The notes below the pieces were generated by a model. The model saw nothing but the letters and a program-made list of their open reading frames with translations. It was not told the origin of the DNA and ran no database searches. This document shows, in pieces, positions 16,401 to 24,486 of a stretch of 32,623 bases of DNA; positions within the stretch are counted from its first letter, which is position 1; each line of letters begins with the position of its first letter. Location: the NCBI RefSeq assembly GCF_000805335.1, contig NZ_KN708638.1, positions 2,516,040-2,548,662 of the forward strand, in the 5' to 3' direction. A program made the translations under genes and the position numbers. This stretch comes from Streptomyces sp. CT34. Lineage in GTDB: Bacteria; Actinomycetota; Actinomycetes; Streptomycetales; Streptomycetaceae.

Positions 16401-16512
16401 GCAAGATCTGCGCAGCACGGCACGAAGCAGTAAGTGTCGGTTGCTGTCCAGAGCTTCAACGCTTCACCGTAAAAATGCAGTTTCACCCCTAATTGACCGA
16501 AGGAGCGCCATC
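16401..16512. other. AT-richer fabH-acpP spacer and acpP ribosome site
   Basis: The spacer from 16430 on is much less GC-rich than its surroundings (for example CACCGTAAAAATGCAGT near 16465-16481). It could hold an additional promoter for acpP, whose product is needed in large excess, but no clear -35/-10 pair stands out. A strong GAAGGAG ribosome site (16499-16505) ends the region. Confidence 0.4.
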
Positions 16513-16761
16513 ATGGCCGCCACTCAGGAAGAGATCGTTGCCGGTCTCGCCGAGATCGTGAACGAGATCGCCGGGATCCCCGTCGAGGACGTCCAGATGG
16601 ACAAGTCCTTCACCGACGACCTGGACGTCGACTCGCTGTCCATGGTCGAGGTCGTCGTCGCCGCCGAGGAGCGCTTCGACGTCAAGATCCCGGACGACGA
16701 CGTCAAGAACCTCAAGACCGTCGGCGACGCGACCAAGTACATCCTCGACCACCAGAGCTGA
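16513..16761 (+). CDS. acpP: Acyl carrier protein
   Basis: An 82-aa acidic carrier that holds growing acyl chains. The phosphopantetheine attachment site is Ser41 in DDLDVDSLSMVE. Helices before and after it match the compact four-helix ACP fold, ending VGDATKYILDHQS. The ATG at 16513 follows GAAGGAG. The frame is open upstream into the spacer, but that extension has no ACP character. It lies between fabH and fabF. Confidence 0.97.
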   Translation: MAATQEEIVAGLAEIVNEIAGIPVEDVQMDKSFTDDLDVDSLSMVEVVVAAEERFDVKIPDDDVKNLKTVGDATKYILDHQS

Positions 16762-16781
16762 CCCAGCTCTTCTGCGCATGT

Positions 16782-16799
16782 CGCCACCCCGCGGTGGCG
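16782..16799 (+). promoter_or_regulatory. Hairpin between acpP and fabF
   Basis: CGCCACC, loop CCGC, GGTGGCG form a perfect 7-bp stem, 21 bp after the acpP stop and 41 bp before the fabF GTG. It could partly terminate transcription or protect the upstream message, giving more acpP than fabF product. That role is inferred. Confidence 0.5.
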
Positions 16800-16840
16800 C
16801 CGTCGATTCAGACACCTCTACCCGTGGAGTAAGAATTCCC

Positions 16841-18127
16841 GTGAACGCGACCAATCGCACCGTGGTCGTCACCGGTATCGGCGCAACCACACCGCTGGGT
16901 GGCGACAGCGCTTCGACCTGGGAGGCCCTGCTCGCCGGCACGTCCGGTGTGGGCACCCTCGACCAGGAGTGGGCAGCCGACCTGCCCGTCCGGATCGCCG
17001 CACAGGCCGCCGTCGATCCGGCCGACGTCCTGCCCCGGGCCCAGGCCCGCAAGCTGGACCGCTCGGCGCAGTTCGCGCTGATCGCGGCCCGTGAAGCCTG
17101 GGCGGACGCCGGTTTCACCGCCAAGGCCGGCGAGCCGGACTCCGGCGCCGGCACGGCCGGTTCGGTCAACCCGGACCGGCTGGGCACCGTCATCGCCTCC
17201 GGCATCGGCGGCGTGACCACCCTGCTCGGCCAGTACGACGTGCTCAAGGAGAAGGGCGTCCGCCGCGTCTCCCCGCACACCGTCCCGATGCTGATGCCCA
17301 ACGGACCGTCCGCCAACGTCGGCCTGGACGTCAACGCCCGCGCCGGTGTGCACACCCCGGTCAGCGCCTGCGCGTCCGGCTCCGAGGCCATCGGCTACGC
17401 CATCGAGATGATCCGTACGGGCCGTGCCGACGTCGTCGTCGCGGGCGGTACGGAGGCGGCCATCCACCCGCTGCCGATCGCCGCGTTCGGCAACATGATG
17501 GCGATGTCGAAGAACAACGAGGACCCGCAGGGCGCCTCCCGCCCGTTCGACACCGAGCGCAACGGCTTCGTCCTCGGCGAGGGCGCCGGCGTGATCATCC
17601 TGGAGTCGGCCGAGCACGCCGCCAGGCGCGGTGCCCGGGTCTACGCCGAGGCCGTCGGCCAGGGCATCTCCGCCGACAGCCACGACATCGTGCAGCCCGA
17701 GCCGTCCGGCAACGGCATCGCGCACGCGCTGCAGAACCTGCTCGACAACAGCGACCTGAACCCGGCCGAGATCGTGCACGTCAACGCGCACGCCACCTCG
17801 ACCCCGCAGGGCGACCTGGCCGAACTGAAGGCGCTGCGCAAGGTCTTCGGCGACGACGTCGACCACATGGCGGTCTCCGCGACCAAGTCGATGACCGGTC
17901 ACCTCCTGGGCGGCGCGGGCGGCGTCGAGACGGTCGCCTCGATCCTGGCGCTGTACCACCGGACGGCGCCGCCGACGATCAACGTCGAGAACCTCGACCC
18001 GGAGGCGGACGCGGACATCGTCCGCGGCGAGGCCCGCGCGCTGCCGGCCGAGGGCCGGGTCGCGGCGCTGAACGACTCGTTCGGCTTCGGCGGCCACAAC
18101 GTGGTGCTGGCGTTCCGTACGGTCTGA
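16841..18127 (+). CDS. fabF: 3-oxoacyl-ACP synthase II (KAS II)
   Basis: A 428-aa elongation condensing enzyme. The triad is Cys177 in VSACASGSEAIGYA, His317 in VNAHATSTPQGD and His354 in KSMTGHLLGGAGG; the C-terminal NDSFGFGGHNVVLAFR is also typical. The GTG at 16841 (VNATNRTVVVTGIGATTPLG) is chosen because the family N-terminus begins there and GGAG lies upstream. An ATG at 16778 would overlap the hairpin. It is the last gene of the fab operon and is followed by a strong terminator. It is a housekeeping KAS, not a polyketide KS-alpha: no chain-length-factor gene follows. Confidence 0.97.
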   Translation: MNATNRTVVVTGIGATTPLGGDSASTWEALLAGTSGVGTLDQEWAADLPVRIAAQAAVDPADVLPRAQARKLDRSAQFALIAAREAWADAGFTAKAGEPDSGAGTAGSVNPDRLGTVIASGIGGVTTLLGQYDVLKEKGVRRVSPHTVPMLMPNGPSANVGLDVNARAGVHTPVSACASGSEAIGYAIEMIRTGRADVVVAGGTEAAIHPLPIAAFGNMMAMSKNNEDPQGASRPFDTERNGFVLGEGAGVIILESAEHAARRGARVYAEAVGQGISADSHDIVQPEPSGNGIAHALQNLLDNSDLNPAEIVHVNAHATSTPQGDLAELKALRKVFGDDVDHMAVSATKSMTGHLLGGAGGVETVASILALYHRTAPPTINVENLDPEADADIVRGEARALPAEGRVAALNDSFGFGGHNVVLAFRTV

Positions 18128-18141
18128 CCCCGTCGTCCGCA

Positions 18142-18176
18142 GCGGGCCCGTCCGGTCACCGACCGGGCGGGCCCGC
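18142..18176. terminator. Terminator of the fab operon
   Basis: GCGGGCCCGTCCGGT (18142-18156) pairs with ACCGGGCGGGCCCGC (18162-18176), a 15-bp stem with one G-U pair and a 5-base loop. It lies between the convergent stops of fabF and the dehydrogenase and can act in both directions. Confidence 0.85.
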
Positions 18177-18196
18177 GCGTCTCCCTGTGTCTTCCG

Positions 18197-19087
18197 TCAG
18201 CCGTCGAAGCTGGCGAAGTACGCCGCCGAGCCGTCCTCGTCGCCGTGCCCCTGCTCCTCGGCACGGCGGAAGCGCTCCGCTGCGCCGGCCACCAGGTCCA
18301 TCCGTACGCCGGCCGCCCCGGCGGCCTCCGTGATGAGCCGGACGTCCTTGCGCGCCGCGGACACCGTGAAGCTCGCCGGGAAGTCCCCGGACAGGATCAT
18401 CTCCGCCTTCATCCGCAGATACGGCATGTCGAGCGCCCCGCCGGCGACCGTGGCCAGGAAGTCCCGGGGGTCGACACCGAGCCCCTCGGCGAGCGCCAGG
18501 GCTTCCCCCGTACCGCTGATGACGGTGAGCACCCAGGTGTTGACGACGAGCTTGAGGCGGCTGGCGGCTCCGCCGGTCCCGTCCTCGCCGACCCACCGGG
18601 TGCGGCTGCCGACGATGTCGAAGACCCGCCCCGCGCGCTCCCGCAGCTCCTGCGGACCGGCGGCCAGGATGGTCAACTCACCCTTTTCCGCAGGTGCCTT
18701 GGTGCCCACCACGGGGGCGTCGACGAACCGCAGGCCGTGCTCGGCGGCGAACCGGGCGAGCGGGACGAGCGCTTCGGGGCCCACGGTGCTCATCTGGAGC
18801 CAGAGGGTGCCGGGGGCGAGCCGCGGAGCGGCCTGCCGCACGGCCGCCAGGACGGCGGGCCCGTCGAGCAGCATGGTCAGGACGGCATCGGCGCCGTCCA
18901 CCGCCTCCGCCGGGGTGTCGGTGATGCGGGCCCCGTCGGCGGCCAGTGGCTCGGCCTTGGCACGGGTGCGGTTCCAGGCGCGGACGTCGAGACCGGCGCG
19001 GGCGAGGTTGCGGGCCATCGCCGCGCCCATGATCCCGGTGCCGAGCACGGCGACTGACGGTGTGTGGGAAGTGGTGTTGTCGGCCAT
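18197..19087 (-). CDS. NAD(P)-dependent beta-hydroxyacid dehydrogenase (3-hydroxyisobutyrate dehydrogenase-like)
   Basis: A 296-aa oxidoreductase of the 6-phosphogluconate / 3-hydroxyisobutyrate dehydrogenase superfamily. The Rossmann motif is VLGTGIMGAAMARNLARAG (residues 14-32). The substrate-binding region reads MSTVGPEA near 99 and FVDAPVVGTKAPAEKGELTI near 121-140; the proposed catalytic Lys179 is in SRLKLVVN. The Asn-Arg after the second strand (WNRTRAKA) suggests NADP preference. It lies 56 bp downstream of the DUF3145 gene on the same strand and could be cotranscribed. Exact substrate unknown. Confidence 0.9.
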   Translation of the reverse strand: MADNTTSHTPSVAVLGTGIMGAAMARNLARAGLDVRAWNRTRAKAEPLAADGARITDTPAEAVDGADAVLTMLLDGPAVLAAVRQAAPRLAPGTLWLQMSTVGPEALVPLARFAAEHGLRFVDAPVVGTKAPAEKGELTILAAGPQELRERAGRVFDIVGSRTRWVGEDGTGGAASRLKLVVNTWVLTVISGTGEALALAEGLGVDPRDFLATVAGGALDMPYLRMKAEMILSGDFPASFTVSAARKDVRLITEAAGAAGVRMDLVAGAAERFRRAEEQGHGDEDGSAAYFASFDG

Positions 19088-19143
19088 GGCGGCACGCTAG
19101 GCCGTGGAGGGCGCTCGAAGGCAACCGCGGCCGGATGTCGCCG

Positions 19144-19638
19144 TCAGACGACCTGATGGAGCCAGCGGACGGGCGCGCCCTCCCCCGCGTACCGGAAGGG
19201 CTCCAGTTCGTCGTCCCAGGGCTTGCCGAGCAGCTTGGCGACCTCGTCGGCCAGCTCGGTCTCACCGCGTGCGGAGCGGTCGGCGGCGGCGCGCAGCCGG
19301 TCCTCGGGGATGAGGATGTCGCCGTGGATGCCGGTGACCGCGTGGAAGATGCCCAGGTCGGGGGTGGAGCTGTAGCGCTCGCCCTCGGCGGTGGAGCAGG
19401 GCTCGGCGGTCACCTCGAAGCGGAGCAGGTGCCAGCCGCGCAGCGCGGAGGCGAGCTTGGAGGCGGTGCCGGCCTCGCCCTGCCAGGAGAACTCCGCTCT
19501 CCAGGTGCCGGGCGCCGCCGGCTGGCGGATCCAGTCGAGATTGACGCGCACCCCGAGGACGCCCGCCACTGCCCATTCGACGTGCGGGCACAGCGCGCGC
19601 GGAGCGGAGTGGACGTACAGAACTCCACGTGTCGTCAC
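19144..19638 (-). CDS. DUF3145 family protein
   Basis: A 164-aa protein of a conserved actinobacterial family with no known function. The start MTTRGVLYVHSAPRALCPHV and the end EPFRYAGEGAPVRWLHQVV are characteristic. It is soluble, with no signal peptide or membrane segment. The start codon is GTG at 19638, following GGGAGG at good spacing. Near the fab cluster in Streptomyces this gene is commonly conserved (recalled, not checked). Confidence 0.88.
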   Translation of the reverse strand: MTTRGVLYVHSAPRALCPHVEWAVAGVLGVRVNLDWIRQPAAPGTWRAEFSWQGEAGTASKLASALRGWHLLRFEVTAEPCSTAEGERYSSTPDLGIFHAVTGIHGDILIPEDRLRAAADRSARGETELADEVAKLLGKPWDDELEPFRYAGEGAPVRWLHQVV

Positions 19639-19962
19639 CGGGACCTCCCGTGCGGTTCGAGGTTCGCCTTCCCCAGCGGCCTCGTGCCCGTTCCGGTTAC
19701 GGCCGGGACAGTTGCCGACATTCTGCCCCAGTGATCACTTCGGCACCAGCATGCCAGGTGACCTACAGTAAACACCACTAGGCGGAATTTGCCGCAAAAG
19801 GGACAGGAAATGACGTGATGTAATTTGCCTGCACCGACTGCACTTGCCACTTTGGGTCACGGACCGGCAGTTACGGGGCAAAGCTACCGTGCGGTGCCGG
19901 ACGGCAAGTGACGTACCGTCGCTACGGAAGAGATATCACTCGCACGCCGGAGGGGACAGGGG
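19639..19962. other. 324-bp divergent intergenic region
   Basis: This region separates DUF3145 from the SGNH lipoprotein and must hold promoters in both directions. It is AT-rich for this genome between about 19730 and 19870. A TANNNT -10 candidate, TACCGT, for the rightward gene lies at 19885-19890, followed by another TACCGT at 19914-19919. No convincing gene was found; a bottom-strand frame with two Cys-pair motifs was rejected. Confidence 0.5.
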
Positions 19963-20886
19963 ATGACGACGATCAATCGGCCCGTTCGCCCTCGGCGTCA
20001 CCGCCTCGCGGCCCGCGCGGGGCTGGCCGCGGGCACCGCCTCCGCACTGCTGGCCGCGCTCACCGGCTGCGGCGGCGACGGCGGTTCCGGCACCGCGCAC
20101 GGCGGCCCGAAGACCAAGCACCCGGCCCCGAAACCGGCACCCGCATGGCGCACGGACCCCCACTCGATCGCCGCCCTCGGCGACTCCATCACCGTCGGCT
20201 TCGACGCCTGCACGGTCCTCTCCGACTGCCCCGAGGTCTCCTGGGCCACCGGCACCGACCCCCGGGTCGGCAGCCTCGCCCGGCGGCTGGTGAGGACGAA
20301 CCCCGCCGCGCACAGCTGGAACTACGCCCGGACCGGCGCCCTGATGAGCGATCTGCCGGAGCAGATCTCCGAGGCCGCCGCGCGCCGGCCCGAGCTGGTC
20401 ACGGTCCTGATCGGCGCCAATGACGCCTGCCGCAGCGACGTCCGGGCGATGACGTCCCAGGCCGCCTTCCGCGCCGGCTTCGAGCGGTCACTGAAGACGT
20501 TGCGGCGGACCCTGCCGCACACCCAGGTGTATGTCGCGGCGGTGCCCGATCTGCTGCGGCTGTGGGCCGAGGGGCGCAGGAACCCGCTCGGCAAACAGGT
20601 GTGGAAGCTGGGCATCTGCGGGTCGATGCTGCGCGACCCGGACGATCTGACGAAGCCGGCGCAGGACCGGCGGAACCGGGTCCGGGAACGGGTCATGGCG
20701 TACAACGAGGCGCTGGCGGAGGTCTGCGCCAAGGACGCGCTGTGCCGGTTCGACCGGTCGGTCTTCGACTACCCCTTCACCGAGCGGCAGTTGAGCACCT
20801 GGGACTGGTTCCACCCGGGCGCACGCGGCCAGCAGCAGCTGGCGGAGCTGGCGTTCCGGACGATCACCCGCAGGGAGAACGGGTAA
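19963..20886 (+). CDS. SGNH/GDSL hydrolase lipoprotein
   Basis: A 307-aa predicted lipoprotein esterase or lipase. A basic N-terminus (RRHRLAARAG) and hydrophobic core end in the lipobox LTGC with Cys36. The SGNH blocks are block I ALGDSITVGF with Ser75, Asn153 in GAND and Asp281/His284 in TWDWFHPG. Six cysteines fall in pairs (83/89, 156/219, 255/261), suggesting disulfides outside the cell, as in S. scabies-type esterases. The ATG at 19963 follows GGAGGGGACAGGGG. Substrate is unknown. Confidence 0.93.
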   Translation: MTTINRPVRPRRHRLAARAGLAAGTASALLAALTGCGGDGGSGTAHGGPKTKHPAPKPAPAWRTDPHSIAALGDSITVGFDACTVLSDCPEVSWATGTDPRVGSLARRLVRTNPAAHSWNYARTGALMSDLPEQISEAAARRPELVTVLIGANDACRSDVRAMTSQAAFRAGFERSLKTLRRTLPHTQVYVAAVPDLLRLWAEGRRNPLGKQVWKLGICGSMLRDPDDLTKPAQDRRNRVRERVMAYNEALAEVCAKDALCRFDRSVFDYPFTERQLSTWDWFHPGARGQQQLAELAFRTITRRENG

Positions 20887-20900
20887 GGCGCCCGCACGAC

Positions 20901-20929
20901 CCCTGAGACGTCAGGGATACCCCTAGGGG
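20901..20929 (+). terminator. Hairpins after SGNH hydrolase gene
   Basis: CCCTGA-GACG-TCAGGG (20901-20916) is a perfect 6-bp stem with a 4-base loop, 14 bp after the stop. It is followed at once by the palindrome CCCCTAGGGG (20920-20929). Probable terminator. Confidence 0.6.
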
Positions 20930-20940
20930 CACCGCGGCGC

Positions 20941-20981
20941 AGGTCATACCGTGCGGGGACGGGGAAGGTCATACCGTGCGG
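20941..20981 (+). repeat. Direct repeat upstream of DUF4097 lipoprotein
   Basis: AGGTCATACCGTGCGG occurs twice, at 20941-20956 and 20966-20981, 25 bp apart. Each copy contains TACCGT, which fits a Streptomyces -10 hexamer, so these may be tandem promoters or paired activator sites for the gene at 21094. TCATACCGTG also occurs in the kinase upstream region at 4645. Confidence 0.6.
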
Positions 20982-21093
20982 CGACGAACCCGCGGCGCGG
21001 GGGCGGAACGATGAGTGGTGAGCGGTTCCGGCGTGGTCCGCACCGCTCCGCCGTGTTCCGACTGTTCGTCACCTGTCCCCGGGGGAAAACGCC

Positions 21094-21795
21094 ATGGCCC
21101 GTCTCCGCGCCTCTCATCTCGTGCTACCGTGCGCGGCGCTGACCGTCCTGACGGCCGGCTGCTCGCTGACGATCGGACCGCCGAAGACCGCGCAGCGGAC
21201 GTACGGCGTGGACGGCAAGGTCAGCGCGCTGTCGGCGACGACCCACGGCGGAAACATCGAGATCGTGCCGGTCGACGCCGGCGGATCGGTCAAAGTGACG
21301 GAGAAGTACAAGTACGACGGGCAGAAGCCGGCCCCCACCCACACGGTCAAGGACGGCACACTGACGCTGACGGCCGGGGACTGTCCGGAGACCGGCCGCC
21401 GGTGCGAGGTGAGCTACCGCGTGCTGCTGCCGCGCAGCGCCTCGGTCGATCTGCACACCAGCGGCGGGGACATCACCGTCCACGGCGCCTCGGGCGGCAT
21501 CACCGCGGAGACCAGCGGCGGCGACGTCACCGTCGAGGACTCCACGGCCCGTACGGCGAAGGTCAAGACCAGCGGCGGGGATGTGGATCTCGCGCTGGCC
21601 GCGGTACCCGACGAGGCGTCCGGGCGGACCAGCGGAGGCAATGTCACCATCCGGCTGCCGAAGGGCTCCTACGCGGTCCAGGCGGAGACCAGCGGCGGGA
21701 CCCGCAAGGTCTCCGTCCCGACGGATCCCGGCTCGGAGCACAAAATATCGGCGCGGACGAGCGGCGGCGACGTGTCGGTGCTCAGCCAGAAGTGA
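21094..21795 (+). CDS. DUF4097-type lipoprotein with repeated TSGGD turns
   Basis: A 233-aa predicted lipoprotein. The signal peptide ends in the lipobox LTAGC (Cys23). The mature part is a putative right-handed beta-helix with six regularly spaced copies of [HEKR]TSGG(D/N/T)(V/I/R), for example HTSGGDI, ETSGGDV, KTSGGDV and RTSGGNV. Such DUF4097/DUF4098 proteins are often found near envelope-stress genes; function is unknown. The ATG at 21094 follows GGGGGAAA. Its stop codon overlaps the end of the convergent GH3 gene by 14 bp. Confidence 0.88.
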   Translation: MARLRASHLVLPCAALTVLTAGCSLTIGPPKTAQRTYGVDGKVSALSATTHGGNIEIVPVDAGGSVKVTEKYKYDGQKPAPTHTVKDGTLTLTAGDCPETGRRCEVSYRVLLPRSASVDLHTSGGDITVHGASGGITAETSGGDVTVEDSTARTAKVKTSGGDVDLALAAVPDEASGRTSGGNVTIRLPKGSYAVQAETSGGTRKVSVPTDPGSEHKISARTSGGDVSVLSQK

Positions 21796-24340
21796 CCTGC
21801 GCCGTCAGCCGGATGTCGTCGATGCTGTGCGCCGCCTCGACGGTGTAGACGCCCGGGACCCGGCGCCAGCGGCCGTCCGGTTCCGACCAGACCTCGAAGG
21901 CGCGCACCGGCAGCGGGATTTCGGCCTCGGCGCTCCCACCGGGGCCCGCCTCGACGGCGGCGAAGCCGGCCAGCCAGCGGGCCGGGCGCTCCGGCGCGCC
22001 GGGGTCGCCCGGGGCGGGGGCGAGGTAGATCTGGACGACCTCGCGGCCGGGGCGCCGGCCGGTGTTGCGCAGCCGGACCCGCACCGAGTCAGGGCTGGTG
22101 TCCAGGGACTCGTACGCCCAGTCGGTGTAGCCGAGCCCGTGGCCGAAGGCGTACGCGGGCGCGACGGCGGACCGCTCCCAGGCCCGGTAGCCGATGAACA
22201 GCCCCTCCTCGTACGGAAGGCGGCCGTCGGCCGGGGTGACGGTGGTGACCGGGGCGTCGGCGAAGCGGGCGGGCCAGGTGGTGGGGAGCCGGCCGCCCGG
22301 TTCGTGCGTGCCGAGCAGGACGTCCGCCAGCGCGGCGCCCGCTTCCTGGCCGGGAAACCAGCTCAGCAGCACCGCGGGGACCTGCTCCCGCCAGGGCAGC
22401 TCCACCGGCGAGCCGGCGTTGACGACCACGATGGTGCAGGGGTTGGCGGCGGCGACCCGGGTGACCAGTTCGTCCTGGCGGCCCGGCAGCGTCAGGTCCG
22501 TGCGGTCGAAGCCCTCCGACTCCACTTCCTCCGTCGTGGCGACGACGACGATCGCGGCATCGGCACCGGCCGCCGTGCGGACCGCCTCCTCGATCTCGGC
22601 GTCGGCGTCGAGCTGCGGCTCGCGGTGCCCGAGGGTGAAGTTCAGGACATCCATGCCCTCCCCCAGGCCGAGGGCGCGGGGCACGTACCGCAGGGTGAGC
22701 GGCACCGTCCGGCCGGCCGTCAGCTCCGCCGTGACCCGGTGCTCCACGGGCCGCATGAACGCCTCGAAGGGATCGCCGCCCGCCGGCGCACACTCCTCGT
22801 CGAAGAGCACCGCACCGTCGACGGTCAGCCGGAGGCGGCCGGTGCCCGAGACGGCCAGGGTGTGGCCGCCGGTGCGCTGCGGGGTGTAGCTGCCGGTGAG
22901 TTCGACGGCGTGCAGCTTCTGCCGGGTGACGCCGTCGGGGAAGCTGCCCACCACCTGGACCTGGCCGTCGAACTGCGCGGACTCGGCCAGCAGTTGCCCG
23001 TCGGCGGCCAGGTAGCGGGTACGCAGGGCGAAGCCGTCTCGGGCGTACGGGACCCGGGTGCGCGGATCGGCGCCGGTCGCGAAGGTGACCTCCACGCCGT
23101 CGGGGAGCGCGGCCCGCAGTCCGGCGAGCGGGGAGACGATCTGCTCGGGGAAGACGGTGGCGGAGCCGCCGCCGAGCACCCGGGCGTCGCGGGCAGCCGC
23201 CCCGATGACGGCGACACGGCGCACGGCGGAGACATCGAGAGGAAGGGCGCGGCGGGTACGGCCTGCGGGGTCGGCGCCCTGTGCCGCGCCGCCCACCGGC
23301 CCGCCGGCCGGCTGCCCGCCGCCGACGGGCTCGTTGCGCAGCAGTACGACCGCGCGGCGGGCGAGGTCGCGGGCCACGGCCCGGCCGTCGATGTCCTGCG
23401 GCACGGCGGCGGGCGGCACGGCGGGCGGCGCCCCGTCCAGGCAGCCGACGCGGGCGGCGAGCAGCAGCACCCGGCGGACCGCGTCGTCGACCTCCGACTC
23501 CGCGACCTCGCCCGCGCGGACGGCCGCCGCGAGCGGCGCGCCGAAGACCGTGCGGGGCCCCGGCATCGCCACGTCCAGACCGCCGCGCAGCGCGCGTACG
23601 GTGTGCCGGGCCGCCGTCCAGTCGGAGACGTTGCAGCCGTCGAAGCCCCATTCGCCGCGCAGCACTTCGGCGACGAGCGGGCGGTGTTCCGTCATCGTCG
23701 CGCCGTTGACCTGGTTGTAGGCGGTCATGATGCCCCAGGGGCGGGCGGTCCTGACGATGTGCTCGAAGGGGGCGAGATACAGCTCGCGCAGGGGGCGCGG
23801 GGCGATGCGGTTGTCGACCGTGAAGCGGTCGGTCTCGGCGTCGTTGCCGACGAAGTGCTTGACCGTCGTACCGACCCCGCCCTCCTGCACTCCCCGTACA
23901 TATCCGGCGCCGATCACGCCGGTCAGCAGCGGGTCTTCCGCATAGCACTCGAAGTGCCGGCCGCCGAGCGGCGAGCGGTGCAGGTTGACGGTCGGCGCCA
24001 GGAGGACATGGACGCCCTTGCGGCGGGCCTCCTGGGCGAGCAGATGGCCGGCGCGGCGGGCGAGTTCGGGGTCCCAGGTGGCGGCCAGGGCCGTGGGGCT
24101 GGGCAGGGCGACCGACGGGTCCTCGGCGCTCCACTGCCGGCCCCGCACGCCGATCGGGCCGTCCGACATCACCAGCGACCGCAGCCCGATCGCGGGTACG
24201 GCGGGCAGGGTCCACATGTCCTGACCGGAGAGCAGCCGGGCCTTGGTGTCCAGGTCGAGCGCGGCGAGCGCCCGCTCCACCACTGCGGAGTAGTCGTGGG
24301 GCCGGGGGTGGCTGCGGCGGGCATGGGGCTGGTCGGTCAT
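21782..24340 (-). CDS. Glycoside hydrolase family 3 beta-glucosidase with PA14 insertion
   Basis: An 852-aa retaining beta-glycosidase. The TIM-barrel domain (about 25-300) shows KHF at 161-163 (VKHFVGND) and the nucleophile Asp240 in CNVSDWTA. The second alpha/beta domain is interrupted by a PA14-like insert at about 410-560, as in three-domain GH3 enzymes. Candidate acid/base glutamates Glu607/Glu609 lie in EVESEGFDRTDLTLPG. A C-terminal fibronectin-III-like domain (about 750-850) includes RLRNTGRRPGREVVQIYL. No signal peptide is present, so it acts on imported oligosaccharides or glycosides. It diverges from a TetR gene; the dyad at 24396-24411 lies between. Confidence 0.93.
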   Translation of the reverse strand: MTDQPHARRSHPRPHDYSAVVERALAALDLDTKARLLSGQDMWTLPAVPAIGLRSLVMSDGPIGVRGRQWSAEDPSVALPSPTALAATWDPELARRAGHLLAQEARRKGVHVLLAPTVNLHRSPLGGRHFECYAEDPLLTGVIGAGYVRGVQEGGVGTTVKHFVGNDAETDRFTVDNRIAPRPLRELYLAPFEHIVRTARPWGIMTAYNQVNGATMTEHRPLVAEVLRGEWGFDGCNVSDWTAARHTVRALRGGLDVAMPGPRTVFGAPLAAAVRAGEVAESEVDDAVRRVLLLAARVGCLDGAPPAVPPAAVPQDIDGRAVARDLARRAVVLLRNEPVGGGQPAGGPVGGAAQGADPAGRTRRALPLDVSAVRRVAVIGAAARDARVLGGGSATVFPEQIVSPLAGLRAALPDGVEVTFATGADPRTRVPYARDGFALRTRYLAADGQLLAESAQFDGQVQVVGSFPDGVTRQKLHAVELTGSYTPQRTGGHTLAVSGTGRLRLTVDGAVLFDEECAPAGGDPFEAFMRPVEHRVTAELTAGRTVPLTLRYVPRALGLGEGMDVLNFTLGHREPQLDADAEIEEAVRTAAGADAAIVVVATTEEVESEGFDRTDLTLPGRQDELVTRVAAANPCTIVVVNAGSPVELPWREQVPAVLLSWFPGQEAGAALADVLLGTHEPGGRLPTTWPARFADAPVTTVTPADGRLPYEEGLFIGYRAWERSAVAPAYAFGHGLGYTDWAYESLDTSPDSVRVRLRNTGRRPGREVVQIYLAPAPGDPGAPERPARWLAGFAAVEAGPGGSAEAEIPLPVRAFEVWSEPDGRWRRVPGVYTVEAAHSIDDIRLTAQVTSG

Positions 24341-24395
24341 CTGCGGCGCTCCCTTGACTGGATGTGCGGGCCCCCTGGCCGAATTCTTACCGCCA

Positions 24396-24411
24396 TACCG
24401 TGCACACGGTA
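24396..24411. promoter_or_regulatory. Candidate operator between beta-glucosidase and TetR genes
   Basis: TACCGTGCACACGGTA is a perfect 7+7 palindrome with a 2-bp centre. The outer TTACCG (24387) and CGGTAA (24407) half-sites extend the symmetry loosely. It lies 55 bp upstream of the beta-glucosidase start and 75 bp upstream of the regulator, as expected for a shared TetR site. Confidence 0.6.
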
Positions 24412-24486
24412 AGGATCGTTATCAGTGCGTTATGGGGAGGGGGTGTAGAGCACTGACGGCAGATGCGGGAGAGTTACGCTCGGCTC

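Noticed and set aside
16841..18127. fabF as a polyketide ketosynthase (start of a type II PKS cluster)
   Set aside because: It lies in the housekeeping order fabD-fabH-acpP-fabF and no chain-length factor, cyclase or ketoreductase follows.
19635..19850. Small bottom-strand frame with CPFCGK and CWC, resembling a zinc ribbon
   Set aside because: It overlaps the promoter region and the DUF3145 start, has no ribosome site, and only one real CxxC motif. Probably chance in an AT-richer stretch.
21581..24412. A 943-codon top-strand frame
   Set aside because: It is antisense to the GH3 beta-glucosidase, whose catalytic motifs are intact.
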